Positions 1 through 14,900 of a stretch of DNA of 64,000 nucleotides are shown here, piece after piece; the stretch's first letter is position 1; every line of letters begins with the position of its first letter. The position numbers and the translations under genes are program-made. This stretch comes from Gavia stellata (Eukaryota > Chordata > Aves > Gaviiformes > Gaviidae): assembly GCF_030936135.1 (NCBI RefSeq), contig NC_082603.1:31993236-32057235 (forward strand), given 5' to 3'. The notes under the pieces are model-generated. The model was given only the letters and a program-made list of their open reading frames with translations. It made no database searches and was not told the DNA's origin.

Positions 1-160
1 ACAGTGTCCATGTTTTACCAAAGGGAAAAGGCAAGTAAATTTTCCAATTATCAAGGCAATGTAGCACTTGGTGTATATCATTATGAAGCTGTTAACAAAA
101 ATGCTACATTTTTCATTCGCTAGAAGGCTATTTATCCCTAATGAGTTGTTAAAGACTAAG

Positions 161-256
161 GGCAAAATTCTGCTTTCAGTTACACCAGTGTAAATCTCTA
201 AATCCATTTGAGTCCCTCTGGATTTATATTGGTGTCAGTGAAAGCAGAATTTGGCC
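161..256. repeat. Ancient palindromic (MITE-like) element
   Basis: The left arm (161-196) and right arm (221-256) are inverted copies of each other, about 31 of 36 bases matching by eye, around a 24-bp spacer. The arms contain the words TTCTGCTTTCAGTTACACC and GGTGTCAGTGAAAGCAGAA. Similar arms are common in reptile and turtle genomes as an old interspersed repeat (recollection, not searched). Such structure fits a decayed nonautonomous DNA transposon. Confidence 0.6.
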
Positions 257-3200
257 TGAATGCTCTTGGATTTGACTTTGTAATCTGTTTCCACTTTAAG
301 AAAGTCATTATTCACCAGTAAGGACCAATCAATAACAGTAATACTGGGGGGAAGGAGAAATCAAAGGGACTTCTTTTTTTTCCCCCTATGGATGCTTTAG
401 AACACAATACATCTATTGAAATACAAACTATAGCCTGAAATGTCTACAACAAGAATGTACTGCAAGACTGCTTTGCAGCCTACATGCTGATGCACATCTA
501 CATCTGAATGACAAACACAGAAATTGAAGCTGGCCAATTTCTAGGGCTTCCCTTTTAAAATAATAATAACTGGCAAGCAGGCAATTGACCAACAGTAGGA
601 ATGTGTTCTGGGCCAACAAGAGCCTTCTGAACCGTAGCCTACCTCAGCAAAACACCTTTGGCACAATATTCAGTCTTATTAAATGTTTGAGATAATTTCT
701 GAATCATGGCCTTTAAATTGGAGAAAACTTATATTTGGTGAGAGTTTACCACTGGCTTCAGCGAAGCAGGAATCTCGCCTTACAAGATCTATACTGAACT
801 GATTGTACACGATAGATTTATACACTACCAAAAATTAAAGGTGCATAAGGGCCTTACAGGCCATAACACATCCATTAAAGTCAAATATGCGATAATAATG
901 ATCTTTATATGACTAATACATGTAAATATTTCAAGTGTCAATATTTGGAGTAATAGCTAAGATTCTAGGGCAATAATTCCTTAGTGATGCAATGTATTTC
1001 TCCCTAATTTAGCATTACATAAAAACAAGAAAGGTACTCTAGTCTTTATAGTTGCAAAGGTAACACATGTGAAAACACAATGGAAGTTAATATTCAGGAC
1101 TCAGAAATAATAGAGATGGGCTTGAGCTGCGAGATTGATCCCAATGTAAGATTTTCATGAAGCCTAACAATTAGATTTAATAGGTCAAAATATTAAAGAG
1201 AAGCTGCAATGGACAAGATTTTCAAAATCTGTAAAAAGATCGGCTTTCTTATGGTGTGAACACTGTATTTCACACCAACATTTGTTAGGAAGTCTGTTGA
1301 CTCTACAGAATAATTAAGTCAAGGATATTTGACCACCGTAGGATTCCAGGTTGCATTTTTGGTCATCAGTGACTCTTGCAGAGGGCAATGGAGCCTTTCC
1401 TCTCCCAGCCTGACCTCCTTTCAGCTTACCCAATAGCTCTGTTCTTTCTATAAAGTTTTGGAGGCAAAGATCAGTTCTGTTTGCTATACTGTATTCTTGT
1501 ACAGTAACAGTAGTAAGTGTCATCAGAAAGTATCAAGTTCTTGCTTGCCCCAGTTTTTAAAAAACAGCGGACTGTTGCTAATACACATTTTTCCTATCTT
1601 CCATGATTGATTCATCTATTCCTTTTATCTACTTTCATCTATGAAAGTATTTGCCATCAGTAAACAAATAATATAAATATAATTAAATACAAAAGAGAAG
1701 GGAGATGCCTTGCATTGTATGAATTATTACCCAGGAAAATATTATAATAAGCATGAATAAAACAATGTTTACTGTAGAAGAAGTAGAAACATGCAGCTGT
1801 ATAAACCTTTCTCAGTATTAGTAAAAGTATGATTTCTCACTCTCCTTTTCTTTACTTAGTTGAATTCAACTCTATAATCCTATAAGCCACTAAACCCTGG
1901 AGAGTATAAATAAAAGTAGAGTCACTGAGGGCTAGCATTAATTCACATTACATGGCAGAGAGCTACAGGTAAAATATTAATTTCTAATGAGACAGCCTTC
2001 AGGAATCGGTGAGTCCAGTCTGAATGGGAGATGATGGGGAAAAAAACACCTTTTCAAGTATGAGTTACGTGAGGAGGTTCCTGTAGTGACAATGACAGTA
2101 TTTCAAGATGAAATGTCCCAGCATCTTCCTTCCAAAATACTCTCACCTTTTCTTGTTTTGATCAACAAGAACAAAAAGTTGCAAGCAAATAGCAAGGTAC
2201 TAATATAATGATACCACCAAACATGCTTTGGTCCTTGTCCACATCAATCAGCTCTGCAGTTCCTAACACATGTATTTTCATATTCTTTGGAGATAAAGAA
2301 TCGATTATATCACTGTGCTACTGCTGGACTGGAGCACAACTGATTTTCCTGGATTATACAGGAAGCCTGTGACAAAGCAATGAAATTAACCCAGGACCCT
2401 TAGGTATAGTCCCTGGTCTCTGAACTATTTATTCTTCCACTCTTTGGGGTTAAAGGGTGGGAAAGCAGATCTATTTCTTTGATATTCTCTAAAGGAGAAA
2501 AAGGGAACCCAGTACACAGGTTCATGAGGTTTTGTTATTTTGTCATTTGTGTTACTGGATGGTTTGTCCACTGCAGCACACATGTTAATCTGTCACATGT
2601 TTTCAGTCTTTGCTGAAATTCTCCATTTTTTGGTTTCCACTTCCTTGTTTCTCCATTTTTTATCCTCACTACCTCTGCCATCTGGGGTACAGCCTCTTTC
2701 TTCTGTTTATTTGCTTTTCTCCCTTTTAGCATGTTTATCACATCGTTGTATGGTGTCTCTCTGCAGCAGAAGCCAGCGGAGGAACTGTGCACCTACTGCT
2801 GATGCGTAGTATACACAGAGGATAAGATGAATCCAACTCTTCTTTGCATCTTGGCTATCTGAGCAAGGGAAAAATAAGGACTCTAGCAATCTCTGGCTCT
2901 CATAGCTATCTACCTGGTACTTGTGCATTGAGGTTTAAAGTCCTGGGAGAATCTCAGCCACCGTAGAATTTGCTTTCAAATTCAAAGTGGAAAAAAGCAG
3001 ATGCAGTATGCTGTCTATAAGGAGAATGATGATTTCAAAGCCATAGGGCATAAAGCTCAAGCCTTAACTGTTTCCAGGTTGTGATGAATATGAATGTCAC
3101 AGCAAACTAGCAGATACTCATTGGAGAGCATAAGTGAAAAGTCATCCTTGAAAGACAGTCCATGAAAGTGCTACTGAGAACCTTGTAAGTGAGCAAAAGT

Positions 3201-6200
3201 ACTTTAAAATCAATATAAAATGTCAATCATAACAAACAGATTTCAGAACTGCGCTTGTGCCTGATGTGAAAAGTGAAGCTTGGAATCAAACTACCAAACT
3301 AATTGTTACTTAAGACTTAGGAGAAGATTTGGCCCCCGGCATCTAAAGTCAAAGACTAATGCAGTAAATATTCAGTTCTGTATATTGTTTGTCTTCCTTC
3401 CCCACTCAGTTTAACTTCCAGGTCTCATCTGACCTTTAAAAAGCGTTCATTTCCTTATCTCTAACCTTAAAGAACTTGCATCAGTTTGGGCTTCCAAATG
3501 CCCTTGCTGCTTTATCAATCAGAAAGACTTGTTCCAAAGCATCATCCCAACCTTGTTTAGTTTGTGTCTTTTTACACTTACTTTCCCATTAGTCTATTGA
3601 CCAGATTAAAAAGCAGGCTCCACTGACAATACTCCTTGCAGAAGTCCATGAAATGAAACCTACTATTTCCCACAAGGATACTAGCATATTTACTTTAAAA
3701 TTTCAGAGGGAAGCTGAATCCTATTATTGATATGCCACTGGTTTCTACCAGGAAGGTTCAACACCCAGATATAATTTATCTTGGCCTAGTGTTTGGAAAA
3801 TGAAGCATTCAATATTGTGTCCTTTGACAAATGTATATAGGCACTGGATCCCAGAGGTAGCTCTAACAAATGGTTTTATTCTTGCATCATTCTAGAAATG
3901 CCTAAAACCAGCAGCTTCACAGAATTGCTTTTGCAGGTTCACACTAAGTAGTCTTGCTGCTTTTGTGAAGAATTAAAACCAAACCACTAACCCTCAAGCT
4001 CAAAAGCTGCAGAACTCATTTTTTTTCAAACAAAATAATTAAAAGAAAAACACTAACCACAAAGACTTCACCTTTAGAGTCAAAGAGCCTAATTGAATTT
4101 GTGCCTGGAAATCTTATTACAGCAGGGAAAAAAACCACACATTAAAGCTGGGGTTTTCTTTCCAAGTGAATGTTCCACCAAGAAGCGAGAATCTCTTCAT
4201 TTGCTTTGGATGCAGTCATGTGTCTAATCTTACCATAAATACTGTATGACTGTGTTAGACTGATTTAATGGCAGCTCTATAAATAAAAAACCCCTTGACC
4301 TAAAGTACCAGCTCTGCTGCTGCCATGAAGTCAGGATGCTTGCTGGAGCTGAGGGTGTGGGGCAAAGTCCCAGAGCTGCATCGTGGCCTAGGAGACACGC
4401 TAGTAATAGTTGAAATTTGGATCCCTCCTTCCCCGAGTGGCTGATGTTGAGCTGGGAAAGGGTGGTCTAGCACAAATTCTCATGTGGCAGCACACAACTT
4501 GTGAGTTGTTTATGAAATGCAGACTGCAGACTGAGGTACAGGGATTGCCATTAGGATGTTGGCATTTACAGTTGGAAGTGCTTTGCGTTACCATGGTATT
4601 CAGGGTACGTGGGGCACTGCAGTAGCTGTGTGTACATGTTTCTCAGAGCACTCTGGGCATCTGCTCATAAATATCTAGTTGTTCTTGGCTCCCAAACAGC
4701 CAGGTGGTAGGTCAGAGTCACCCATATTCCATGGTGCCTAGGGGATGGATTCACTGTTCCTTGCCCCACCATGGGATTTTCCAGCAGGTAGCTTTAATCA
4801 TCACTAGACACCATAGAAAATTCTCCACCGGCTACAGCCATGCAGAAACACTGACATAAGAGAACCAGCCCTGCCTGTGTCCTTTCCCAGCTACTGCTGA
4901 CCTGCACATGACCAAAACTATTAGTTTTCCCAGAGACCTTATTTCCCATACACATATGCTCCTTGCCAGTGAGAGAGTGAGCTGGGCTCAAAGGATATAA
5001 AAATACATTGCATTATCAGTCCAGAGAACAGGACTGGGCTCAGAAATTGAAGTTGAGCTTACTGTGCAGCACAGCAATGTGTCTAGCCAACTGGCTAGCT
5101 TGGGCAGTGCTGCTTGATTCTGCCTTGGTAGTGTCGCTAAATTCTCCAGACAGTCTCAATACGCCTCTGTGGAGATGACATCATGATATCAAAATGAAAT
5201 GAGACTATTTAAATGCAAGACTATCGTGGTGCTAGTACAATGTGAAAATGAAACTAACTCAATGTAACCCCACAGGGAGCAAGTTACAGTTTGAGAGAGA
5301 AATAAAACAATGTAAATGCATGTTACACTGGACTTAAAGAGCCCGCTGAGGCCAGGGTCTGTTGCTGAATTTGTTTGGGCGTTCAACTTAATTTGTATCA
5401 TATATCTTAAGCTGGATGCATTGTTTTACTAAATAGCTATTAACTAAAATTAACATGCAAGAAAGTATGTTAGTGTTCAGGAAGGGTTTGACCTAAGCTG
5501 TGAAAAGCAAAGACACCATGGAAGTCTGGCATTTCCTTCCTAAGTTGGAAATGTCACTGAAACAACTCAGTGATACAGAATCACACAATTATGAGCATTC
5601 TAGCATAGTCAAAGAAACATGTTGACAAACCTCACTGGAAACTAAAATGGGAAAACATAAATGATAAGAGAACGCAAGGATTCAGTCTGAATTGAGGCTA
5701 CCTGAGTAGGGAGGGGGAAGCGAAAATGCAATGTCATCATAAAGTATTTGAAGAGTGTGAAAGAGCAAAAAGCTAGTTTTAGTCCTTAGGGGAGCTATCT
5801 AGGTGTAATGGTGCAAAATTGAGGATAAGAACTATTGTCTGAATACCCAAAACAGTCTTGCATTAGTGAGATCTGCCAGGCTGTAACAGGGTCTCCCTTG
5901 GAAACAGGAGGTTTCAGCTGGATCTATATATACTAGGTGTGCTGGGATTCCTAGTACAGAAATACATGTTCATGTGCCACTTAGCATAACAGCAGTGACG
6001 TACTCACGAAGCACACACTGCGGGTGTTCTAAGCAATAGCAACAGAAATATAGGAAAAACTTGGCTTTTTGACAGCCGTGCCAGAGGTGATGTTATGGAC
6101 AATTCACCAGACACCTTCAGGTCTCAAGGTCTGCCTAGGCAAACTTTCTAGTTGGAAAAAGTACATAAGCAGGTAGGCCCAGAGGCATGGTCATCCTCCC

Positions 6201-8744
6201 ACCGCAGCGCATCCATAGCTCACCTTTTCCATATATTTAACAAAAAAAATGCAAGTAGATACCAATTTCCCAGATGATCACAAACCTTAAATGAATTAAT
6301 GAGCAACAGGTCTACAAGACACAAAAATATTTTATTATCATTTTTTGAAGAAGAACCTGACATTTATCAGAAGTCTGACACGAACAAGAAGGGACACGAA
6401 AATTTCCCCTCTACTCGCTAGTGACAAAAGGAAGGGATGGAGAGATACATGACTGACATTACCTAGGTCACCCTAGTTCTTTTATTGACAGGCATTACAG
6501 CAGTGACAAAATACAGATGCCCCCAAAGAAGTATTATAGTTCACAAGACCTAGAATGTCAATAATATTCAGGGAATCTTTAATCCAAATAACCAGAAGTA
6601 TTTCAACATGTCTTTAAAGAGCACTTAATCTATGGCAACTGGCCTTACTAAAAAATTCCTGGGAAATTTTGGCTTAAAACTACAGGCAGCCACTATACAA
6701 TTCCTGCTCTGTTGAAGTTAAATGTATCAGCTACCCGTTTAATAAAAATAATAATCTTAAAAAGACAGAAAATAAACCAGAACTCAATTAGTCTACATTA
6801 GGGATCAAAGACATGATAGAGCAGTTTTTACGATATGAGACAGTAAAATAATGTTAAAAGTGTGTTTGCTGTGCAGCATCATCATTATGAAACTCCTTGA
6901 CTTTCTGCAGAGAACTAAGAAGAAAAGTATAAGGAAACACAGCAGGAGCTGAAAGCAGTGAACTGTGCAAAAAACTCCAACTTTAAGATCCAAACCAAAT
7001 CAAACCCAACAAGAAAAGGTACCCTGTAACTAACACAGTAGTCTGGCATCTGAAAGAGCTGGAGTTGGGGTGGGGTTCAGTTCAGTAGTGCAGCTTTCTT
7101 AGAATTTTTTTGTTGTGCCTAGACTTTAGCCAGGTTTGTGACACTATTTCCATGCCTTTCCTGCAGCTCTTCTAAAGAAACACAGCAGACTATGATTCAA
7201 GAGAGAGAATTCCAAAAACAGTAAGTTGAAGTGATTGCCTGTGTTCTCAGACATCAATGGAAAACGAATACAAAAATTTAAAGCTACCATACTGCAGGCT
7301 GGTGCCTACCATCTAACTTCAAAAGACCCAAACTTGCCAATTCCATGTCTAGGTTTCAGGTCCAGCACCCTCCCTTCTAACCAGCAAGGCCTGTTATCCA
7401 GTGCAGCTAGCCTATTTCCAAGCCATCAAAGGATCGGACTCTGGGAAGATTCTGATCTCTGGGTACGTGACAGTTACAAATGGCCTGTGCAGGCCCTATG
7501 ACAGGCTGCTCACTTGGTAACTGATGAGCTGGTGTCCTGGAAAGCAGAGCCCATGTATTTAGCAAATGACAGAACTGCTATGTTGATCGAATCTATGTGG
7601 ATAGTAAAGAAAAGCAAATACAGGCTTTACACTAAATGCCCATGATGGATAGATTCATCTTGCTGTGTGCTACTCTGATTCCAATGTATTCATTCAAACT
7701 ACACATGTAATTCAAAATTTTCCTTGAATTTATTCTTGTTTACAGGAACTCTGAAGCACTGTGCTTCCAAGTGTTTGCAAATGACAAAGTACTGTACTCC
7801 GCTCCAGGGAAGGATTTGAGTCCATATCCTGAATTAAGTCTGTAGCGCACTCTTGCTAGCTGCAATAAATAAGGAGTAGGCTTTGATTTGTCTATGTGAC
7901 AGTGTAAATCAAAGGAAGCAGAGGGAACAAAACCCCAACCACATGGCATCTATGAAATGAGAAAAGGAGGGGTGGAGCAGGTGGTTCTGTTTCTTCCACA
8001 AAGCTTTGGCCAAAATCTTTGGCTTTGAAAGAGCAAAAAGCTCAAACCTCCCACTTGGAGGGACCTCAGACACTTCACCTTTGTGTTTCACAAGCAGTGT
8101 GCAAATCCACACATTTTACTGTCAAAATTAATCATAATACCAAGGTTTTAAAAAATTGTTAATACCAAAGGAAAGAGTTCTGCAAGAATTTAAGCTTCCT
8201 AGATGACTAGTTTTGGGTCTTTGAAGCCCACCTGTGGGGGATGACAGATACAGATATAGATTCCCTTTTTTTTAAAAAAAAAAAAACCCTCTTTCCTTTC
8301 TATAAATCACACACAGCTTTATGAGGTACCTTTGCACCAGAATCTCTAAAGCCTCAGGATGCCTGAGCAAGCTGTAGTTTTGCCAAGGTTTTTGGGTGTT
8401 GGGTGTTTGGGGTTTTTTTGTATTCTCTATTTAGGTAATTTTTGTAGCAGCAAAAAGCCCTAATTAAATTGTCTCAGTATCGACAGTTTCTTTGCTGCAT
8501 ATTTTTTTTTTTACCTTTTTACTAAGTCAGCCTGATGGGCTGGAGCAGACACGTAAAAGCATGATCTCATTGAGTCCAGTGAGGTACTGCAGTCCAAACC
8601 TATCAGCATACTAATCTGAAAATGTTCTATTCTACATTCAATTTTATTTTAAAAGATGCAGGATTTCCTATGTTAGCCTTTTAAATTAACAAAGACACAG
8701 AGTAGCCTTGTCCTACTGAAAACATGAAATCACTCCTATCTGCT
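257..8744. other. Gene-free intergenic DNA
   Basis: Only short frames without codon structure, splice context or recognisable domains are present. In other amniotes DAB1 lies on this side of OMA1, but none of its coding exons is recognisable here. I see no tRNA or other RNA gene. Confidence 0.6.
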
Positions 8745-8950
8745 TCCAAGACTGGTTTCAGAATTCAGATTTGCACAGGCCAACCTGCGCATCAGTCTCT
8801 GTGACCTGGCAAAGGTCGTTCTCTTGGTGGATGAGTTTTCTGACCTAAAGATGGGGGAATCAAGTTCAATAAGCAGCTTCAACAGCAAGCCTTTCATCTC
8901 TGACCTCCAGGCTGGATTACTGCAACTCATTAGACTGTTACAGTGAAACA
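8745..8950 (+). mobile_element. Decayed LINE fragment (L2/CR1-L3-like reverse transcriptase)
   Basis: On the plus strand, 8906-8929 translates to SRLDYCNS, a signature of the reverse-transcriptase C-terminal part in L2, L3 and CR1 clade LINEs. The surrounding sequence is too mutated for a continuous frame, and the borders are approximate. Confidence 0.5.
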
Positions 8951-11900
8951 TGCTAATAGATTGCACATTAAGAGTCATTGATGTATCAGCACCTGGGGTG
9001 AAAGCCTCTATAGGAAGAGTTCAAGATGCCATGCATTACTTGCAGCCACTGCCATGCTCCATGGGTTAAAGCCACTTCATCTCGCCTAGGCGCTTAGCAC
9101 TCAAAGATTTTCTTGTTATTTTAAAACAGAGGCAGAAAAGAGTAGTAGCTAGAGTAACTATCTGGATTTATCCTTACATTTTTCACAAGCAACCAAGTTT
9201 AAAGGAGAAAAGCAGGGAACAGGAAAAAAAAAGGTTAGGCGGAAGAAGCCTTAGAGGAAGACAGAGGTCGCAAAGCAGCTCTGTTTAGTGTTAGAGAGGA
9301 AGAGCTGTGCTTATGGCTCCTGCAAGAGAGGCTTGCATGCATGTGTTTTGTTCCTATTGTTCCAGGAGGCAGAGTTGTGTACACAGTTTATACATATGAC
9401 ACCAAGTCCAAATGACTGTAAGGAACATTTTACTGATATAGGGAAACTTGTAAACCATTATAGCAAAGTGTTTCTGTGCGAAGTCATACATGGCAAAACC
9501 GCATTTTATTAGTGTACTAAAATGAAGCAAAACTAGTATAAATGTTTGTGGGGTTTTTTCCCTCTAAAATACCTATGCTTTTATTATGGCATCTTGGTGT
9601 GACCGCTCTGACCATCGGCAGCCATATCCCTTCACACTCATGCCTGACAGCTACACTGCCAGATGCTGGCAATGAGTTACAGCCTGACTCCACATCAATG
9701 GCAATAAAAGGAAAAGTTTAAGACCCCCAAATCCGCAATCGCTTGGGAAACTGATATCAGATATCAGCACATGAGAACCTTCTGAACACTTCTCTTTGCT
9801 AATGCTGTGCTCATTTTATTAGCTGCCCTTGTTATCCCCATCAAATTCAAGGTCCTCCTTCTTAAAGTCCTAGATGTATCAGCTCATGACAGCCATTAAT
9901 AAACATCCTCCAAGATGTGATGCCTCTTGACATATATGTCCCACAGGCACTATGAAACATTAAAACGATAAAACTGAAAGTCCAAAGTTAAGAGACGGAG
10001 ATTTCTTCAGGGATAGCCTGATAGATTGGGACCTGCTCACAGAGAAAAATCAAGAAGTCTCAGTGGCTTCCATAGCCATACAGAAAAGTCATTTCAGTGG
10101 ATCCTTGGATCCTTTTTCTTGCACTGACAACAAAGATAAAGAGAGGTCAGCATGTCAAAAGTTAGTATTAAAAATAGTTTTCCAGAATGACAAGAGAGAC
10201 CAAACAGCCATGAGGAATTGAAGCTGGGGGCACATGTAAATACTACACCCTGAGACAGCTATGAGAAGTTCTCCAATACCATACAGGGACATGTGTAATA
10301 TGTATGTATGTTATGTTAGCTATGCCCACAAACACCTCCAGTCATTAAAGCTGCAACTAAGGCAGGGTGGAACTGTAACACAGGTGCGGGAGTAGAAGAT
10401 GATGCAGGATCAGATGCGTTCATGATAGCAGTCACTACTAAAGATAGGGTAGTACTCTCGACACAGCCCCAGGACACGCTTCCCCTACCTTCAGCTCAAA
10501 TATAAGAATTTGCCCTTTTAATGCCAGAGATCACAACCCACCATATTGTCCAAGGCTGTGTCCATCATAGCTTATTCACAATAATGAAGGCTTTAGAGAG
10601 AGAGCACTAAAGCCTTCCACAGGCTTATCCGAACTCTGGCTTAAGGGTTAGCGTGTGATCAAATTGGGCCATCATGCATGACACCCTGAACGAGTGTGCA
10701 GCATACAAGGAATACGTGATATCTATGATTCTGACACACAGCAGCAGCAGTGTGCGGTTACTTCATCTTGGTTTAAAAAAAAAATACACATCATTTGGGG
10801 ACAAGCTAGCTTCCTTGTCACCAAATCATCATAATTAATTTAACCACTATCATTACAGCTGAACTTTCCAGCCTAGTCAAATGAACTAAGTCAATTCCTT
10901 CTGTGTACTTTTTTTTGAATGTTTTCCTTCCTCTGTGGCTAATTATTGAACATTTTTTCTAAGCCCTAATTCATGCCTCCTTCCTGCTTACTGAAGATAA
11001 AATGTCATCTGTGCAGGAGCTCATAATCAGCTGATTCTGACAAGCGGAGGATAAAGCACAAAACGAAGAATATTGTTTTAAGGATGGAGTAATCCAGATC
11101 TAACTACTGGGACATTTGCCAGGGATTTCAATGTGAGCAGAATAGAGGCCTCATTGTCAACAGTGAAAATTGGACCCTGTTGCTTCTCAAGGGTTTTGTT
11201 TCCTTCTAACTTGTTGGCTGAAAAAAACGGTGAAACGCAGACCAGTATAGCCTCATCTGTATTATCAAAGTAATGGGAGGGTGATAACAGCTGAGGATAC
11301 AGCAAAGAAGTGGGCAAAACCCCACCAAACACAATGTTAGCTGAGGTTCTGATTGCTTTGAGAATCATTTACCATTTTATTAAAGTGCTTAAAGAAGACA
11401 CAGAAACCTTCTCCAGGCTCAGAATTTGAAGACACTCTTCATATACCTGGCAGTCTCTGAAATCCAGCTGACACATGTTCAACTCCTCCAAATACCAAGC
11501 TCAATTCTTCCCCTTCACCCTTTTAGCTCATGAAATACCTCACATGGAATGGGGGGAGAGAGAGAACACTAAGCACTGAGACCACAAAACAAAACCAGAG
11601 TCCCCTCATTTCATCCTCTCCTGAACAAGTAGGGCTGGTTGATGTTAAGGAACCGCTATCTCTTCCTATCTCCATTATCCTTCATATTCTAAAAACAGAA
11701 TTCTAGAGAAGAAAATAAAAACAGCCTATCCTAATATTTTCATTTTCTCCTCACCTCGGATACATATCCATCCTGATACACCCTTGCCATCTCATAACTT
11801 AAATTAATTTCTTCTCTCACATTCCTGTTTTACAAAAGAGAAACTTACATGCTAAAAATCTATGTGACCCTTGCAAGATGGCATAGGAAATAGAAATCTG

Positions 11901-14900
11901 GAGTCTCCATTCCTTAGCTAGGAATGTGACCATTAGACCATTCTTACATTATACAGTCAAACAGGCCTGTCCATCCCAGCATGGCTGTGTCAGGGCCCAA
12001 ATGTGACCAGTCTCAGCAGGGGCCTCTGCACAGGTACCCACCACCCAAGGCTCCATTTCAGCTCAGCCCCCAGGCCTTGATGAGCTTCGCTGGAGGTAAA
12101 CCTGGACACAGCCCTGTCCCCTGCTGATCCTGACACGTTGGCTGGGCCCCCACTCTGACCTTTCACCAGACCTTTCACCTAGAATTTGTCTGATGATCAC
12201 TGGACTGTCAACAGGACCCAGTTCTATCACCAACCCTGTGCTGCTCACTCTGCTTGTGAAATGACTAGCCGGTACCGCAGTCACCCTCAGCTCCTGGCTC
12301 ACTTTCCCTCATGGAGCAGCCTCACTCTCGCTGCTCCCTAACAGGTTGTAGAGGAAGAAAAATAAGACAAGTCCCAGGATATCAACAACACAGGTGGAAG
12401 CATATCTCTTATCTCCTTAGAGCACAGATCCTGCTTTAATCATTAGACAGAGACAAGCATGCCATCAGCACCAAAATAAAATGTCCTGTCTTCATTTGTT
12501 ACCCTACAGTAGGAGGAAAGCAGACCAGATTTGCAACAGGGGCTCAAAACTGCCTACTACAAGTGTAAATCCAATGGTACATACTTAACTTTTGCATGTA
12601 CAATTTTTCACTCAGCCAGTCACCCTTTTCAGATCATTTCTGCTAAAGGAAAGTAAGGCTTGCCAGAGAGCAGCTTTCTGTAAAGTTATCTGCTATCCAG
12701 ATAAAGAAGAACTGAAAGCCTTCAACAGAACCACATGAGATTCATGTGAAGGCTGACAAGGACGATGTTTCGAGTTTACTCCAGGGAAGAGTCATTGCAG
12801 TTAACAGTGAAAGGGAAAAATCACCTTGATAATTTACTAAAGCCAGACTAAAAATGAAGGTGTTGCAACGCATCAGTTTCAAGAGCAGCTCAGGCAGCCC
12901 AGCTGCCATCTTGTGGCTAACAAATGGCACTGCTGCAGCTTTGCTACATTATTCCTTCATCATTTACTCCTTCATTATTTATTCCATACACGCATAGAAT
13001 AAATCTGACAACAACATATCCCAGGCAGGAGTAAGGAGCTCTGATTCTCTAGAGTCCAAATATACAATATAGATCAATGTTGCTAGAAGAGAAAAAGAGA
13101 TAAATTTAATTACCTCAAGTCTTAGATTGCAGAGAGTGGTAAAGGGGGAGCATCTGGGTTGGGGCAGGAGTCATCTAAACTTGGGTACTATTCTGTACAC
13201 ACTGATCTGACAAAAGAAAACCAACTTCAATACCTACATGAAAAAAAATCCTTTAAAACTTTGGGGAATATATTTTATTCGACAATTGGGTCAAAGAGCC
13301 AATCCTCTATGCAATTCTAGAAATTAGGCAGCGAGGGAGTTAAGAAATACCACTTTTCCAGCAGATTCTTGCATCTTTTGTGGCCCCTTAGGTTAACGTG
13401 AATAGCCATTTGAAAAGGTCGAGTGGTATTTTAGACTGTGAAGAACCTGCAAGGAAACCAGCACAAGTACTTTAGAGCTTCCTGCAAGTTTATCAAGTTT
13501 CCAGCCCATTTAGCACTTTCAATACATTCTGTTGCTGATCCATGTATCGCCTTTCACCCTTTTTTTACATTGACTTGATGTTGAAATGTTGGTTTGCTCA
13601 TCTTAAACTTCTGTGGCATTTGAAGACTTTTCTACATTGGATTGTGTAGAAAAGGCATGGTAAGAACTTGAGAGAAACTGGCGGGCCTTGACCATGATGT
13701 CACTCATGAACAGGTAAGAAAACCCCACAACTTTTATCATTTTGATGGAAGTCACCTTGGAAAACAGTCTTTGTACCTGCCATTAGAAATTAAAGACAGA
13801 ATGATCAAGAGGCTGTTTGCAATACGTCCCAATACAGTTATAACAAACATCTTTCCCATGAAAATCTACAGGCCAGTGAAAGCTGAAGGAAAAAGTAGGC
13901 AAGTCTGATCGTACTCCATATGCCACAAGCAAAATTTTTACTTTCGCTAGTTAAATGAGCTGTTTCTAAAATGAGCTATCAGAGCTTCTACATATCTGTG
14001 CCTCCACTGACTTCACAGGAAGGCAGCTGCAAAATGACCAAACACTAATTACCTTTCTCTTTGCCTGTTCCCTGCAGTTCCAGCTTGAACCGCTGTCCTG
14101 AACTGTTATATGGAGCTGAAACAGGTGTCTTCAGCTAAAAGATTTGGAAGCTGAATGCTACAAAATAAATCTGTTTACCACATGCTTTGGGTTCTGTCAC
14201 CAAGAAGTGCTGTCAGTCAGCAGTGTTGTTATCAAATTAAGATACAGAAGACAACCATATCAAATAGAAAGTTATTTTTCAAACATGTATTTTCACATCT
14301 GTTTTGCTGGTCTCCGACAATATGAAAGACTGTATTAAGGATATTATACAGGTGACTAAGTTACACATCAGGTTTCTATCAACTGTTGTGCCACCAAATG
14401 TTGGTTATGATTTGCTGTTTAATCCAGTATTGTCAGAATCCCATTTTAAATTGAAATATTTTAGTAAGCTGTAACAAAAGGTTTAGGAATATCATTTTTA
14501 GAAGGTTTAGAAGATATCAATAAATAGAAGACTGCTTGAAAAATGTTTATACTTAAAATATAATGAATATTGCACATGTCCTTTTCAACTTTTATCCTCT
14601 AGTCAATGTATGATAATTGAGCTCTACTGAATTACTTTTCTAGTGGATAAATACTGTACACGCTGTAGTGTGAAGAGACATCATGTAATGTATACTAATT
14701 AAGCCATTATATCTGTAGAGAAGATCATATCTGAAATATCAAATTAGCAGGAATTAAACATCCCAAAGGATTAATGAAATGTTATGGAGCCATTCACTTC
14801 CAGGTCAACAGGTTCCATTTCAGCTCAGTTTAATAGTTATAATGAATTTATGTGCTATAGATAACAATTCTCTGCATCCATTCATAGATCAGGGTAAGAA

